Source of the DNA: Lepiota brunneoincarnata | Taxonomy: Eukaryota > Basidiomycota > Agaricomycetes > Agaricales > Agaricaceae | Length of the DNA: 64,000 nt | Direction: 5' to 3' | Assembly: GCA_023014365.1 (NCBI GenBank) | Contig: JAEBUN010000031.1 | Coordinates: forward strand, 1-64,000 | Notes under the pieces: model-generated | What the model was told of the DNA's origin: nothing | Database searches by the model: none | What the model saw: only the letters and a program-made list of their open reading frames with translations | Part shown: positions 1-11,133 of the stretch, in pieces | How positions within the stretch are numbered: position 1 is the stretch's first letter | Layout of the letters: each line of letters begins with the position of its first letter | Position numbers and translations under genes: made by a program

Positions 1-206
1 AGTACAAATGCCACCCAAGGATTTTCGGGCAAGAACCACTCCTCGCATGTATTGCTCGCCGCGTGTGGACGTCAGCAACTTGCGCACGAGCACCCTAACA
101 AGCCCAATGGGGTGTTCACCCATAGCTTGTTGAAAGTGCTGCATGAGCACAATGTCGAGGATCTGACATATACATCCCTCATGCATAAGTTGAATATGCC
201 TCGTTG

Positions 207-254
207 GTATGTGAACTTCACTATTCTACTGGTCCCTTTACTCAGGTTTCTTAG
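207..254 (+). other. Spliceosomal intron of the caspase-like pseudogene
   Basis: GTATGT donor and TTCTTAG acceptor, 48 nt. Removal joins TG+G into the Trp of PRW and gives WQNAHCEG in frame, as expected for the family. Short length is typical of fungal introns. Confidence 0.7.
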
Positions 255-1101
255 GCAGAATGCTCATTGTGAAGGAGCGCAGATTTATAGGAGGTTGTTC
301 AATCATAGGATCCAAGGGGGTGACAAGAGCTTCATTCTTGGTAACAAGCATAGCGAAATATTAACATTGGAAGCTGGGACTGCACAAGGCATATCCATTG
401 GCTCGAAGTTCTCGGTTCACAAATCGAATCTTGTATCCCTGCCACAGCAGCCTAATCCTGCCCTGGGAAATCTCGTTGTCTCCTCAGTAGACACGTTCTC
501 ATCTCGCCTCAAGTTCACACCCGACGCCCCCCCCGCTTGACCTCCACCGCATTTTTTATGCAAGCTCATCGAGCGACCATCTGAATCTCTTACAATCTTT
601 GTTCGTCTCCCGATCTTATTTGGCTCGCAGTCCGTCTTACTAGTGATTTCTGTGCCTTGCACTCTGTTGGGGTGTCAAGGACATATCCTCGGCGGACCTT
701 GTCCTAACGCTTCAGGATGGGACCGTCTACATCGACCACCATTTGCCCATGGCCGCCGAGCACATTGGTACCCGCTCCCCATTCACAATCCCTAAGAGCA
801 ATACATGGGTCCTACAGGAGGTTGTTCGGTGTATGATCAACTTCCGATTCCACCTGTGTCGCCACGAACCCAGATGTTCCGCCGGTCAACGTGTCTATGG
901 AAAATGAGAGAGCTCGAAATGTCCTATAACGAAGATTTTGACCTTTTCGGCAAGCCAGTCGGCGGAAATATTTGTGCGAGACCTTGCGACGGTTGTTGTA
1001 GAGCCACACACTAAACGGTATGGAGCTATAATTGACAACCGTACGGACCCTACCGCTTTACCCCCACCTCTTCTACTTCGACCCCTCCGAACTCTCAATC
1101 A

Positions 1102-1152
1102 GTGGGTATCATTGTTTGTTTGTACATGATAAATTGTCTAAGAGGCCAATAG
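1102..1152 (+). other. Probable second intron of the caspase-like pseudogene
   Basis: GTGGGT donor and AATAG acceptor, 51 nt. Removal joins ELSI directly to TPWYLPPTGVG in frame. The unspliced sequence also stays open, so the call rests on the better fit of the spliced protein. Confidence 0.5.
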
Positions 1153-1483
1153 CACCATGGTATCTCCCGCCAACTGGTGTAGGAACCTCCACCTCTGCAT
1201 CCCGAGTCGATGTTATCCTACCGCCCAAATCCGAGTTTCCAATAGGATACGGCGAAAGTGGTGTCGACCCTGGGAATTTTGGATGCCTGATGGAATAACC
1301 AAGGATGTAGGGTTCTTCAAGCTGTTTCTGACAACAGCTCCAGCGAATTTGAGAACTGTTGCCCAAGATTGTCCGTACCGTGCTACTCCAACACGTGCTG
1401 GGCAGGTTGCGGCTGCTGAAAGGCCCAAGGTGGATTTTTGGGCTACGATGTGTGCAACAGTTGTTCAGTTGAAGGGTGCCTGA

Positions 1484-2757
1484 GGAAGGTATAAATGGAG
1501 GACAATTGGGAGGAGTCGAGTATAATATGTAATTTTCCCTCAGAGAGTATGTTTTCATGTAGCCGGAAACGGTGATGGAATACTGTCGCTTAGCCCATTG
1601 TGAGACAGACGAGACACTGCTGAAATTCTGTACGAACACCTGAACCGTTTCACTTCAAACTTGGTACCCGTATAGGGGACTGCATTCTATAATGATATGC
1701 AAATTTTTATATGATTCTGTCTATGAATGTAGCACTAGAGATGATAGAATCTAGCTGTCATGCATCAAAACACAAAATCATCACATGATGCTAAGAGACA
1801 GATTTGATAAGAATGATATTGTCATGCATACTCTGTCAAAATACATGAAATAGACATTACTAGAAAGCTTGAAGTCAGGACTACATACTAGTACCACTAT
1901 CATGCACTGTGCCAGTCTGGAATGACTGCAAGAGGGGGGGCTTTTGATGTTATCTGTTTATGATAGTCTGTTGATGACCTTTGAATGGACCTTTGACCAC
2001 TCAGCACAGCATCTCTTGACTGCATTGAAATTATGATATGATGTACAATATATTTCAAGCAGACTCAAAGTCTCTCATAATTTTTGTGCAAGTTTTAATT
2101 GAGTTGTATGTGATATAATTACAAGTCAATAGTATCAGTGACACACTGATCACTAGCCACTAGCTTGAGTGGATCAACAATCACTGATGTATTCACATGT
2201 CATCAATAATAGTGTGATTTGGTCAAGTGTAAAGGTTCTTAGTATGTTACTCCTTTTCACAGAAAAGGATTTAGTAGTCTAAGGTCCCATATACTGCATG
2301 TCAATGTACATAAATCTCAGAAAAATCATAAAAATCTGCAAAGCCCTTTGCCTTATTTGGTATATTCTTCCATATTTGGTAGCAAAATTAATATTTTTTC
2401 ACAAATCCCCAGTGAATTTTATTGTAGTTGGCATGCAATACATATTGTTGAGATGGATACAGGGTATGAAGCTCAGTGTATAGATATCCTCTTATGTACA
2501 TAACAGATATTTGTTTATATAATACAATTTGTTACTAATTAATAAGTGTTTTGTCACTTTGTCTAACACAACCCAGGAGTCTTTTTTTTTTTAAAAAAAT
2601 CAATGATTTACTTAGTGTTACCAATCCAAAACTCATTTTATATGAACCCATTTGGTGCCTCTACAGTACTGCAATTAGTGTAGCCAACTCTGGCTGCTCA
2701 GACAAACCAAACTACACCATCTATGACAACAACAGTGATAAAAATGGGACATGAGTG
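1484..2757. other. AT-rich intergenic DNA, no gene seen
   Basis: Low-GC sequence with short spurious ORFs only. It holds imperfect T and A runs (for example 2581-2600) but no transposon end, RNA gene or conserved frame that I can recognise. Confidence 0.6.
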
Positions 2758-3059
2758 TATAGTAACCCACAAAACCATTCCAATGTTTTGTACTTTTGAC
2801 TTAAAGTAATAATAGCTCAATGAATAAAATGGACAAATTTGTGAATACATTTATAAACATAGCCAAATATGTATGTCATATCTGACCCTGCAAAGTTGCC
2901 ATATGGAATACTTCCAAATAAGGCAATTATGAATTTTGTAAGCATTTTAAGTCATTGGAACAGTTTTGTCAATAGTAATTTTTGATACTAATCCAAGCAA
3001 TCACATGACTCTGTTGATTGTGAATCAACAAGATTGTGTGACCATGTGTCTTTGACATA

Positions 3060-4650
3060 CAGTAGCTGCCAAAACCTTTCCAATGTTCTCTAGGTCTCAA
3101 CTATTCCTTGCATAGTTCTAGATGTACTAAAGCTAGAGACCTCATATTTTAAATATATATACCCCTATATCTTATCTACTAATTGATTTAGTAATGATTA
3201 CATAATATTCTATATTTGGAAGTCAATGAATTAAACAATATATATAGTGCATTGGAAAGGTTTTGGAACCATTAAATAAAACATACAATTATGGGTATTT
3301 AGTGCTTGGTATAGCCCCTCCTAGCCTCCAAAATAGCCTGAACCCTTCTAGGCATACTTTCAATCAAATTCTGACACATTGAAGGTGGAATCTTATTCCA
3401 CTTCACCTCTGTCCTCTCCCATAACTCCAATATTCCTCCAGAAGGAGTATCATACTCCTCTAGCCTCCTTTTGATGTACATAAGTCCATAGGTGTTCAAT
3501 AGGATTAAGGTCAGGAGACTGTAGGAGCCATACTATAACCTCCATTTTAGCCCTTTTAAACCACTTTGTAGCTGTTTTGCTCTTGTGCTTGGGATTATTG
3601 TCTTGTTGGAAGACAATATCTCTCACCTTTTTCTTGTACTATCAAAGGCTTTCCTGCAGTTCATCCTCCAAAATGCTGGTATCAAGGTCAGCATCCATCT
3701 TCCCCTCAATCCTGCATGGAAATTCCCCTCCTTCCCATAACATGCAGCCCCAGACTATGATAGAACCTCCTCCAAACTTCCTAGTTCCATCTACCAGCCT
3801 ACTTTTCAGCTTCTCTGACCTTCTTTTCCAAACCCAATGCCTTCCATCTGATCCCAAATGATTGATTTTGGTTTCATCTGACCAACCTACCCTCTTGCAG
3901 TCTTCCAAAGTCCAGTTGACATGTACCTCAGCCCACTCCATCCTCTTCTGCTAGTGAGCCAAGCTGAGAAAAGGTTATTTCACTTTGACTACAGCTTTCA
4001 TTCCAGCTTTTTTGAGTGCCCTGTGGATTGCTGGGCCATGTGTTGGAGTGATTTGGTAACCTGAACAACATTATAGGCCTTTTAGAAGGTAATGAGTTTG
4101 ACAGCATAGTAGGTATCACAGGGGGAAAGCTTGGATGGATGGCCACCAACAGACTTGGAGAGTGTTGATTGATGTTTGGAGCAAAGTCTGGATATAGTAC
4201 TAAGGCCTAGGCCCATAGTAGAAGAGATTTGGGCAGCAGAAATTCCCTTGTCCAAGAGAGAGAGAATGTGATTGGTCTAGGCAGTAGAAAGTGACCTCAT
4301 GGTAGAGTATGGTAGGTTGGGGAGTTGGGTTAAGTATGGGAAGTAAGCACCTATATATATACACTATCCTATAGGGTCACATGATTTTATTTGCATTTAT
4401 TTGACTATATTAAACAAAATCATGTGATTATATATTAAGAGTTCCAACACCTTTCCAATGTATGATAAATATTGGTTAATTCATTGACTTCCAAATAGGG
4501 AATATTATGTAATTATTACTAGATCAATTAGTAGATAAGATATAGGGGTATATATATTTAAAATATGAGGTCTCTAGCTTCAGTACATCTAGAGCTATGC
4601 AAGGAATAGTTGAGACCTAGAGAACATTGGAAAGATTTTGGCAGCTACTG
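3060..4650 (-). mobile_element. Tc1/mariner family B element B1, complete
   Basis: The element is 1591 bp and flanked by TA on both sides (3058-3059 and 4651-4652). The terminal inverted repeats are long, about 210 bp each (3060-3270 and 4440-4650), and start CAGTAGCTGCCAAAACC. Inside each repeat the motif CCAAAACCTTTCCAATG occurs twice in opposite orientation, at the outer tip and at the inner edge. It is inserted in A1 at a TA within TTTGACATATAAATAG. The transposase runs on the minus strand. Confidence 0.9.
3299..4301 (-). pseudogene. Tc1-type DDE transposase of B1, inactivated
   Basis: Read on the minus strand from an ATG at 4299-4301, the N-terminus is a helix-turn-helix region (LSLLDKGISAAQIS, then STMGLGLSTISRLCSKH) ending in SVGGHPSKLS. 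The catalytic half follows as VGWSDETKINHLGSDGR (first Asp) and GGGSIIVWGCMLWEG at about 3850-3760. The C-terminus MPRRVQAILEARRGYTKH stops at 3299. The copy carries a TAG about eight codons in, further stops and frame changes, and a damaged central part. Family members are about 340 aa and cut and paste at TA. No function is expected from this copy. Confidence 0.85.
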
Positions 4651-4752
4651 TATAAATAGATGTGCTGACAACCATATCCCATCATTCTCAACCCCCTCAC
4701 TTACCATAAAGCTATTACAGTATCTTTTACTCTAAAGCAAATCATTCTCTCT

Positions 4753-4947
4753 ATGCCAAATTCTCATCAGTCCTATACTAAAATTGAGGCAATTACTGGT
4801 GTTGGGCACAGTACCATATCCAGGCTAGCCTCTAAGAATTGTTCCAGCCTTACCAAATCACTTGGAGGACATCCTTCAAAACTCTCTATCACCAATATCT
4901 GGCATGCTATTCATCTTATCTCTACTGGTAATAAAAGAGTTTTGTAG
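4753..4947 (+). pseudogene. N-terminal fragment of family A transposase (A1)
   Basis: The fragment covers about 65 codons of the paired-like helix-turn-helix part: SYTKIEAITGVGHSTISRLASK, then LGGHPSKLS. The same sequence appears in A2 from about 36110. Similarity stops near ISTG and the frame runs into unrelated bases, so the catalytic domain is absent. The nearby ATG at 4753 is ATA in A2, so the native start of the family is uncertain. Confidence 0.75.
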
Positions 4948-4968
4948 TTAAAAGAAGAAAGGGATAAA

Positions 4969-6033
4969 TGGGCCCCTCTAGCCCAGTGATTTCAATTACT
5001 AAAGATGGGGAGAGGTGGCTATGCATGGCTGCTGGAAAGGTTGGGGGTTCGATTCCCTCTTATCCTTCATACCTGTGAAGTGGGGAAAGGTCATGTGGTT
5101 GTCATTGGATATTACCATGTACTCAGTTCTTCGGGTGGGTAAACTATCTCTGAGGAAATTCAGCAGTCTCCTTGATCTCAGTTCTCAATTTGGCGACTGG
5201 CAATTGCTGATCTGGGGTAAATCTGGGGGAGAGATTGTTGGAGCTCAAAGTGGTGGATCTGGATTGATCTCAATTGGACCAGATCAGCTGTGCCCAATAA
5301 GGGAGTGAAAGCATAGGATGCAGTAAGTGGGGGAAGATTACAAAAACAGGTTGAATATCCTGATTGGGGCCAGGCAACCCCCCACATTGGGAAAGCCCAG
5401 TCCAGCATGCTGCTGGCATACCCCGGGTGAGTACCAGTCATTAGTCTATGGTAGTAGGTTCCTGGGTCCATGTCAAAGGGTGGGGTGCTGGGTGTTCTGT
5501 GGTGACCTACAGCTTCCCTTAGGGGTTGCTGATTGGGGAGGTCCACCATCTGCACCACAGACTCCTGGGTGGGACTGCATCTGGGCATGCTCTGGGTTTG
5601 ATCCCCAAATGGGTGTTCCATGCAATGGTGTGTGGCATGGGCTTGGGGCTGAAATAACTCCACACTAGGGGTCTATGGACCCCTGGAAGTGCAATGTGGT
5701 TGGCTGTGGGCAAGGCAGAGACCTGGGACAGGTGAGGATCTGTGCCAGTTGGCACCAGCAAACCACCTGCCCAGGAATGGGAACCCCAGTAGCTGGGGCT
5801 CTATACGAATTCCCTGGTGAAGTATGGGCTGTAGAAGGCCAGGACAGTCTCCCATGATCTGGCTAGAGGGCACTAAATCCTCTGTCGGTTCTCCTGGCTG
5901 ACTAAGTCAGGTTAGAGTCTAAGTTGATTCCGGGATCTGGTGCATCTGGTGCTTGCCTTGCAAGAGCGCATAGCAATAGGGTCCTCCCTCACAGGAGGGC
6001 CCTATACCTTGTAAATTGGAGATTTTTTAAAAA
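4969..6033 (+). mobile_element. SINE-like retroposon with tRNA-like head and LINE-type tail
   Basis: A 1065-bp insertion flanked by an exact 14-bp duplication AAGAAAGGGATAAA (4955-4968 and 6034-6047). The 5' part resembles a tRNA: a box A-like TAGCCCAGTGA at 4979-4989 and a box B-like GGTTCGATTCC at 5046-5056. The body has no convincing frame. The 3' end TAAATTGGAGATTTTTTAAAAAAA (6012-6033, allowing for the duplication) repeats the last bases of the LINEs in this window (about 63866-63880, AATAAATTGGAGATTTAAA). Known SINEs use the reverse transcriptase of a LINE whose tail they share. What is odd is the length: most SINEs are 100-500 bp. It might be a composite or a non-coding LINE derivative. 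Confidence 0.7.
4979..5056 (+). promoter_or_regulatory. Putative internal RNA polymerase III promoter (boxes A and B)
   Basis: TAGCCCAGTGA at 4979-4989 and GGTTCGATTCC at 5046-5056, 67 bp start to start, at the 5' end of the SINE-like insertion. Spacing and motifs fit a tRNA-derived promoter. I could not fold a full cloverleaf, so this is not called as a tRNA gene. Confidence 0.5.
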
Positions 6034-6047
6034 AAGAAAGGGATAAA

Positions 6048-6322
6048 CTATCCACTGCTTAAGTGTCAACTCAAATGTTGCACATATGATGCTCCCAAGG
6101 TGTGTAACTACCCTCTATATAAATTTATAGAGTTCAATTAATTAAAGAAGACTTAGAAAAGTCTTAGGTGTTTTATCACTAGAGATGATAGGAGAGAATT
6201 GGTGCAGAAGTGTACCATACACATTCTAACACTAACAGGTCAAATAGTTACATATTCCATATATGAACTATCCAATAACTGTGATTGCTGCTGATCTCTG
6301 AAGGCTACCATAGCCCAATATA
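6048..6322. other. Unassigned AT-rich stretch
   Basis: About 275 bp between the SINE duplication and the left end of Tc1-A3. No frame or repeat recognised. It continues the DNA into which the SINE inserted and does not match A2. Confidence 0.4.
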
Positions 6323-6324
6323 TA

Positions 6325-7275
6325 CAGTGACCCACAAAACTGTTCCAATGTTTTGTACTTTTGACTTAGAGTAGTAATAGCTCAGCAAATAAAATGGCTA
6401 GATTTATAGAAATATCTATAAACATAGCAAAACATGTCATGTTTGATCCTACAATGTTATGTAATGTAATACTTCTAACTTAGGTAATTATGAATTTTGT
6501 AAGCATTTTAAGTCATTGGAACAGTTTTGTCAATGACATATTATACTAGGCCATCCTATTTTTTCCCAGTACTTAGAGTGGCCCCCCTTGGCTTTGAGAA
6601 TAGCTGCTACTCTTCTAGGCATACTTTCAATTAACTTCTGACACTCAGAAGCTGGAATAGTATCCCACTCCTTCTCTATCTTCTGTTACAACTTGTCTAT
6701 ACCCTTAGGAGGGGATTCATACTCTCCCAGCTTTCTCTTCACATAATCCCATAAGTGATCAATGGGATTGAGGTCAGGTGACTGTGCTGGCCAGGTTAGG
6801 AGTCTAAAATGATTTTTTTGAAACCATTCTGTGGCCAGTGTACTCTTATATTTGGGGTCATTATCTTGCTGAAAGATGATATCTCAGAGTTTAAGCTTGG
6901 ACCACTGGAGACTCTTCTTCAGATCTTCCTCCAAAATTTGCACAAACAACTCTGCATCCATCCTTCCATCAATCCTCACTGCATAGCCTGGGCCATCCCA
7001 CAGCATACAGCCCCAAACCATCACTGATCCTCCTCCATACTTCAGAGTTCCCTTGACCAATCTTTTACTGAGCCCTTCTCCCTTCTTTTTCCATCTCCAC
7101 TTCCTCCCATCTGACCCCAAATGATTGATTTTGGTCTCATCAGACCATACAACCAGCTTCCAGTCCTCCACAGTCCAATGCTGGTGTGTCAGAGCAAAAT
7201 CCAGTCAAGCTCTCTTATGCTTGTTAGAGAGTAAAGGCTTTTTTTGCTTGACTACAGCCTTCATTCCTGCCTGTT
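6325..7275 (-). mobile_element. Tc1/mariner family A copy A3, 5'-truncated
   Basis: It starts at TA 6323-6324 with the family A tip CAGTGACCCACAAAACTG and the same terminal region as A2, read inward from the transposase 3' side. The coding part lies on the minus strand and ends near the residues AGMKAVVKQKK at about 7250, where similarity to A2 stops. The 60 bp up to the family C end at 7338 are unassigned. Confidence 0.8.
6560..7275 (-). pseudogene. Tc1 family A transposase, C-terminal two thirds (A3)
   Basis: The best block is at 7171-6884: EDWKLVVWSDETKINHLGS with the first catalytic Asp, then GGGSVMVWGCMLWDGPGYAV and DAELFVQILEEDLKKSLQW. Downstream codons give QQDNDPK-like and NPIDHLW-like residues before the end near 6570, with stops between (for example the TAA in the codons for the region around 6690). 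The N-terminal DNA-binding half is missing. It is close to A2 in sequence, so both came from one family. Confidence 0.75.
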
Positions 7276-7629
7276 GAGAGTCTTTATGCATTATGACAAT
7301 TATGCACTACCATATAGATGAGTAATGTCACATGATACAGTAAGGGACAAAACCCTTCCAATGATTTTTATACTTCAACAAATATGTTAATAACTGCCCA
7401 CCTACTAAAGGTGAAACCTTCATATTTTAATTGGGAATACCTATATAGTTCATGTATCATCCTGCCAAACATCATTATGTCATATGCTATTTTGGGAAGT
7501 CGGTGAATTAAACAATCATTTAAGGTCATTGGAAGGGTTTTGTCTGTCTCTACTCTAATCACATGATGTTGTTTATTACAGCCAAATAAGTGCAGATAAA
7601 TGTCATGTGACTGGTTGGAATAATGTATA

Positions 7630-9220
7630 CAGTGAGTCAAAAAACTGTCCCAATGTTTTCACCATTTGGAAAGATCAGCTAATAGTGGACCACAGTGATT
7701 ACATAAATACTTGGGAAAATAGTCGATGATAATATAGCATATTAGGATCCTGAATCCGTTTAAACCACGTGATTCGTCCGAGAAGTAATGTATCAATTAA
7801 TTATTTAAAATATTAACTCATTGGGACAGTTTTTTGACCCTCTGTCATTTTCCTGAAATCTGGTGTTGGACAGGCCAAATCAATACCAAATCAAGTGTGA
7901 GGATAACAAAAATTGTCATGTGACCTCTTCTATATCACATGATCATATTGAAGTCACTTCAACCATCTTTTCATCTTACTATTATATTATAAAAACTATA
8001 TCTTTTACCCAGTGCTCTCAAGTCATTTTTCTTCTTCAGAATGGCTATTCCCTGCAACAAACTCAGTCCAAACTGGTCTAAGCAAGAATACTACTGAGCA
8101 CATCATGAAAGAAGTTGATCAAGATGAGGAAAACAATAAAGGAGGACAATCCTCCATGCTATCTTCTCAGAATAAATAATCAATAATTGACTAAATCACT
8201 TCTGGGAAGCTGGGCAATGCTGTTCAAGCTACCCAATTCATCAAGCCTATCTTTCCTACTCCTGTCACACTTCAAACAATCTGAAATATGCTCAAGAAGA
8301 ACAATTTCTGGTTTGTTGTTATGACTAATGGTCTCTCCCTAAGAAGCAATACTGAATTGCTCACTTCAAATTCACTACAAGCACAAGGATTGGACAGTGG
8401 AAGATTGAAAAAGGATATTATGGACAGATGAAACAAAAATCAACAAGCTTGGGTCATATAAAAAAATGTATAAGGGGGGAAGGACTCTCAGACAAGACTA
8501 TTATTCCTATTGTTAAGCATGAAGGTGGTAGTAATATTATGGTATGGCTGGCTATGAGATGGAAAGGAGTAGGAATGCTAGTGGAGGTTGAGGGGATTAT
8601 AGAATAGAGCAGTGCTCTGAGATTTTGGAGCATAGGATGGTGAACAGCTTTGAAACTTTGGAGATAGAGGAGGAAGAGTAGGTATTCCAGTAGGACAATG
8701 ACCCAAAATACAAGTCTAAAAGGGCAATAGAGTGGTTTGAAGATAACAATATGTGAATTCTACTATAGCTTGCACAATCCCCTGACCCCAATTCCATTGG
8801 ACATCTCTGGATATACCCAAAGGACTAGTTGAAGGAATATGAGAAACCACCTGAGAGAATACATGAATTATGGGACAGGTTGGTAGTAAAGTGGAATGGG
8901 ATTGCTGCAGAAAGGTGTCAAAAACTTATAGAAAGCATGACTAGAAGGCTCAAGGCAGTTATCAAGGCAAAAGGAGACTATACAATGTATTAATTAGGAA
9001 AATGACTGAGGGTCAAAAAACTGTCCCAATGAGTTAATATTTTACATAATTAATTGATCCATTACTTCTTGGACAAATCACGTGGTTTAAATGGATTCAG
9101 GATCCCAATATGCTATATTATCATTGTCTATTTTCCCAAGTGTGTAGATAATCACCTTGATCCACTATTAGCTGATCTTTCCAAATGGTGAAAACATTGG
9201 GACAGTTTTTTGACCCACTG
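7630..9220 (+). mobile_element. Tc1/mariner family D element D1, complete but decayed
   Basis: 1591 bp between TA 7628-7629 and TA 9221-9222. The tips are CAGTGAGTCAAAAAACTG and its inverse. Each terminal repeat is about 220 bp and contains GTCAAAAAACTGTCCCAATG at the outer tip and again, inverted, at the inner edge (near 7805-7840 and 9005-9035). Inserted in the left part of Tc1-C1. Confidence 0.9.
8040..8992 (+). pseudogene. Tc1 family D transposase, heavily decayed (D1)
   Basis: Recognisable patches on the plus strand: an N-terminus starting MAIPCNKLSPNWSKQEYY at 8040, the first catalytic block ILWTDETKINKLGS near 8410-8450, KHEGGSNIMVWLAMRWKGVGM near 8515-8575, and a Tc1-type end near 8940-8990 (codons for TRRLKAVIKAKG, then TMY). 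Between them are many stops and frame changes. The sister copy D2 (39050-40641) shows the same patches, which confirms the family. Confidence 0.7.
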
Positions 9221-9670
9221 TAAATGTAGCTACTCACTCCCCTAGCTCACACCACCCCCCCAACCTCATTTTGCTAACATGCGATCTCTCTCTATGACTC
9301 AATGCAACCATGTTCTTTCCCTTTTGGACAAAGGCCACTCTGCTACCTATATTGCTTTTACCACTGGTCTTGGCCTCAGCACTATATCTCATCTTCACCC
9401 TAAACATCATTCAACACTTTCAAAGTCACTTGGTGGCTGCCCAACCAAGCTTTCTGTTGGCAATATCAAATATGCCACTCATCTTATCACATCCTGCAAG
9501 ACTGAAAATGCCTCCCAAATCACCAGAACCCTTTGTACTGTCATTGACCAACCTCCATCCACCAAAACAGTTTGCAGAGCACTCAAAAAAGCTGGAATGA
9601 AGGCTGTAGTCAAGTGGAAAAGGCCTAAACTCTCTGTTATACACAAGAGGAAAAGATTGGAGTGGGCAGA

Positions 9671-10740
9671 TGTTATCAGAAGTTTTATCAGAAGGATGGT
9701 TATAATTAGTTCAAATATCTCATGTCATATGTCACTCTGAAACCATCAGAAGTGTACATCAGAAGGACTATATGTAAATAGCTTATGACTCAGTTACTTA
9801 TCTCTGACTCATAATTACTTGAGTCCATCTATCTATAGTAGGAGCATAGCCATACTTAGTTGTATATAAGGATACAGTACATTTGTCATATCCATGCCAA
9901 ACCCAGAGCTTAACCATTATACTTTGGCTCCTTGACTCCACATGTGCTCCACATAATAACCCTCTGCCCTCTGACTTGGCCCTGACTCGCTCTGACCATA
10001 ATCCATTGCCCCAATCACGCAACCATCTCTGCACATGCTGTGGTCACCTGATCCTTGGTGCTACTTTCCAGTTCTCCATTCTCCATCTGTAACCAAGAGA
10101 TGTTATCAGTCTCCATACCCATACCAGTCTCCATTCCATTTGTAATCCATTTGTAATCTGTTTGTAACCATATCAGTCTCCGCTTTGCTCCATCCATAGT
10201 CAGTACGAGTCATAGTTTGTAAGACCAGTAGTATATATAACATAGGTACTTGACTTGTACTTCTCAGTCTGATAATCAAATCAAGCAGTGGATCAGCTCC
10301 CTGTTCCATATCCTCTCCTCTCTTCTGCCTCGCTCTGCTTTGGCCCCGATCTCCTGAAATATGGACTTGGACAGTAGGAGGGCACAGCACATACATAAGC
10401 TGAAGCCACAAGTCCAACCCCCCACCCAAAGTACTCTGCCTCAGTCCCAAAGTCTATGTACTGACTTTGCCCCATCCCCCAGTTACCTTATAACAAGGAT
10501 ACCACCCTGACCCTCCACTTTGGTCCCAATCTGCACTGGCTCTAACAACATTACTATGTATCCTTAGCTTAGTGTTATACAGTTCTTGCCTCCTATACAT
10601 ACCTCTTTGCCCTTAAAACCAGCTGGACTATAGTGCTCCGTCATTTCCAAGTCATGCCCAGTAGGACAAGACCAAGTCTGTATAGACATCTTGTCTTGAA
10701 TGCTGTGCTACTCAAGAGCGAACCCCTAACCCAGGTAACA
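9671..10740 (+). repeat. 5' LTR of G1, interrupted by a solo LTR of G2
   Basis: Parts 9671-9883 and 10553-10740 together are 401 bp and match the 3' LTR (34736-35128) at about 95% by eye. A TATA-like TATATAAGG lies at about 9863. The break carries a copied ACATT. Confidence 0.9.
9884..10547 (+). repeat. Solo LTR of gypsy family G2
   Basis: 664 bp, starting TGTCATATCCATGCC and ending CTCTAACA, flanked by ACATT at 9879-9883 and 10548-10552. It matches the LTRs at 41506-42165 and 44475-45132. Most CpG sites kept in the 44475 copy are TpG or CpA here. Confidence 0.9.
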
Positions 10741-11133
10741 AAACACTAAGATACTCTGCTGCTTATCTCTTGCTTGCCCTCTACTCTGCTCTACTCTGCT
10801 GACATACTGAACATGTCGAGGTACTCTGGTCATTCAAAAATGATGTACAAAAGAAAACCACCCCTCTGTGTAGCCATTGCTATGTCCCTCAACCTCTCTC
10901 CACCAGAAGACCTGGCTTACTTACTCATTTTTGTCTTCACCTCCACTGTCACCCTCATCACCTATTGCATCATCACCCTAGAACTTGAATGCATCATGTG
11001 CCCTTGTCACTGCTGTGTCATCAGATCATGGAACCTGTATTCAGGAATATCCATCATCGCCACCCAATTTTTCATCCTTCTAATGATAATTGATTGCTAG
11101 ACAACCACTGATACACCAATTTCATGCCTATAC

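Larger units (their letters stand above)
1..1483 (+). pseudogene. Caspase-domain protein (fungal metacaspase-like), 5'-partial and broken
   Basis: The frame is open from base 1, so the gene starts left of the window. It begins with SHVLLAACGRQQ, the strand and catalytic-Cys region of a caspase-like peptidase fold, then NGVFTHSLLKVL. An intron at 207-254 restores PRW-QNAHCEG. The frame reads to a TGA at 538-540 and, in the same frame, continues as LCKLIERPSESLTIFV, so that TGA is a nonsense change. Later blocks lie in other frames: VKDISSADLVLTLQDGTVYID (about 668-730), PLYPHLFYFDPSELSI, PWYLPPTGVGTS, then DVGFFKLFLTT and VDFWATMCATVVQLKGA with a stop at 1481. A one-base shift separates the last two parts near 1260-1275. 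Layout and wording match caspase-domain proteins I know from Agaricomycetes, where the family is large. At least one nonsense codon and two frame changes make it a pseudogene, unless some gaps are unrecognised introns. Confidence 0.8.
2760..4954 (+). mobile_element. Tc1/mariner family A copy A1, truncated; host of Tc1-B1
   Basis: The left end at TA 2758-2759 is a decayed version of the terminal repeat of the complete copy A2 (35703-37307), followed by the same 200-bp terminal region. The element is cut by Tc1-B1 at 3060-4650. After B1 it resumes with the 5' leader and N-terminal transposase codons as in A2. Similarity to A2 ends near 4930, shortly before the SINE insertion, so the rest of A1 is missing. 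The A2 sequence around 35990-36000 supplies the empty site for B1: it carries the same flanks with a single TA. Confidence 0.75.

Noticed and set aside
1109..1639. A 176-codon minus-strand ORF
   Set aside because: It is antisense to the readable caspase-like blocks (PWYLPPTGVG, DVGFFKLFLTT) and shows no domain.
4969..5060. A functional tRNA gene
   Set aside because: Boxes A and B are plausible, but no clear acceptor stem or anticodon arm could be paired, and the duplication shows that it is the head of a retroposon.
5178..5873. Several open frames inside the SINE-like element
   Set aside because: They overlap on both strands, have no recognisable domains and are explained by a stop-poor GC-richer sequence.
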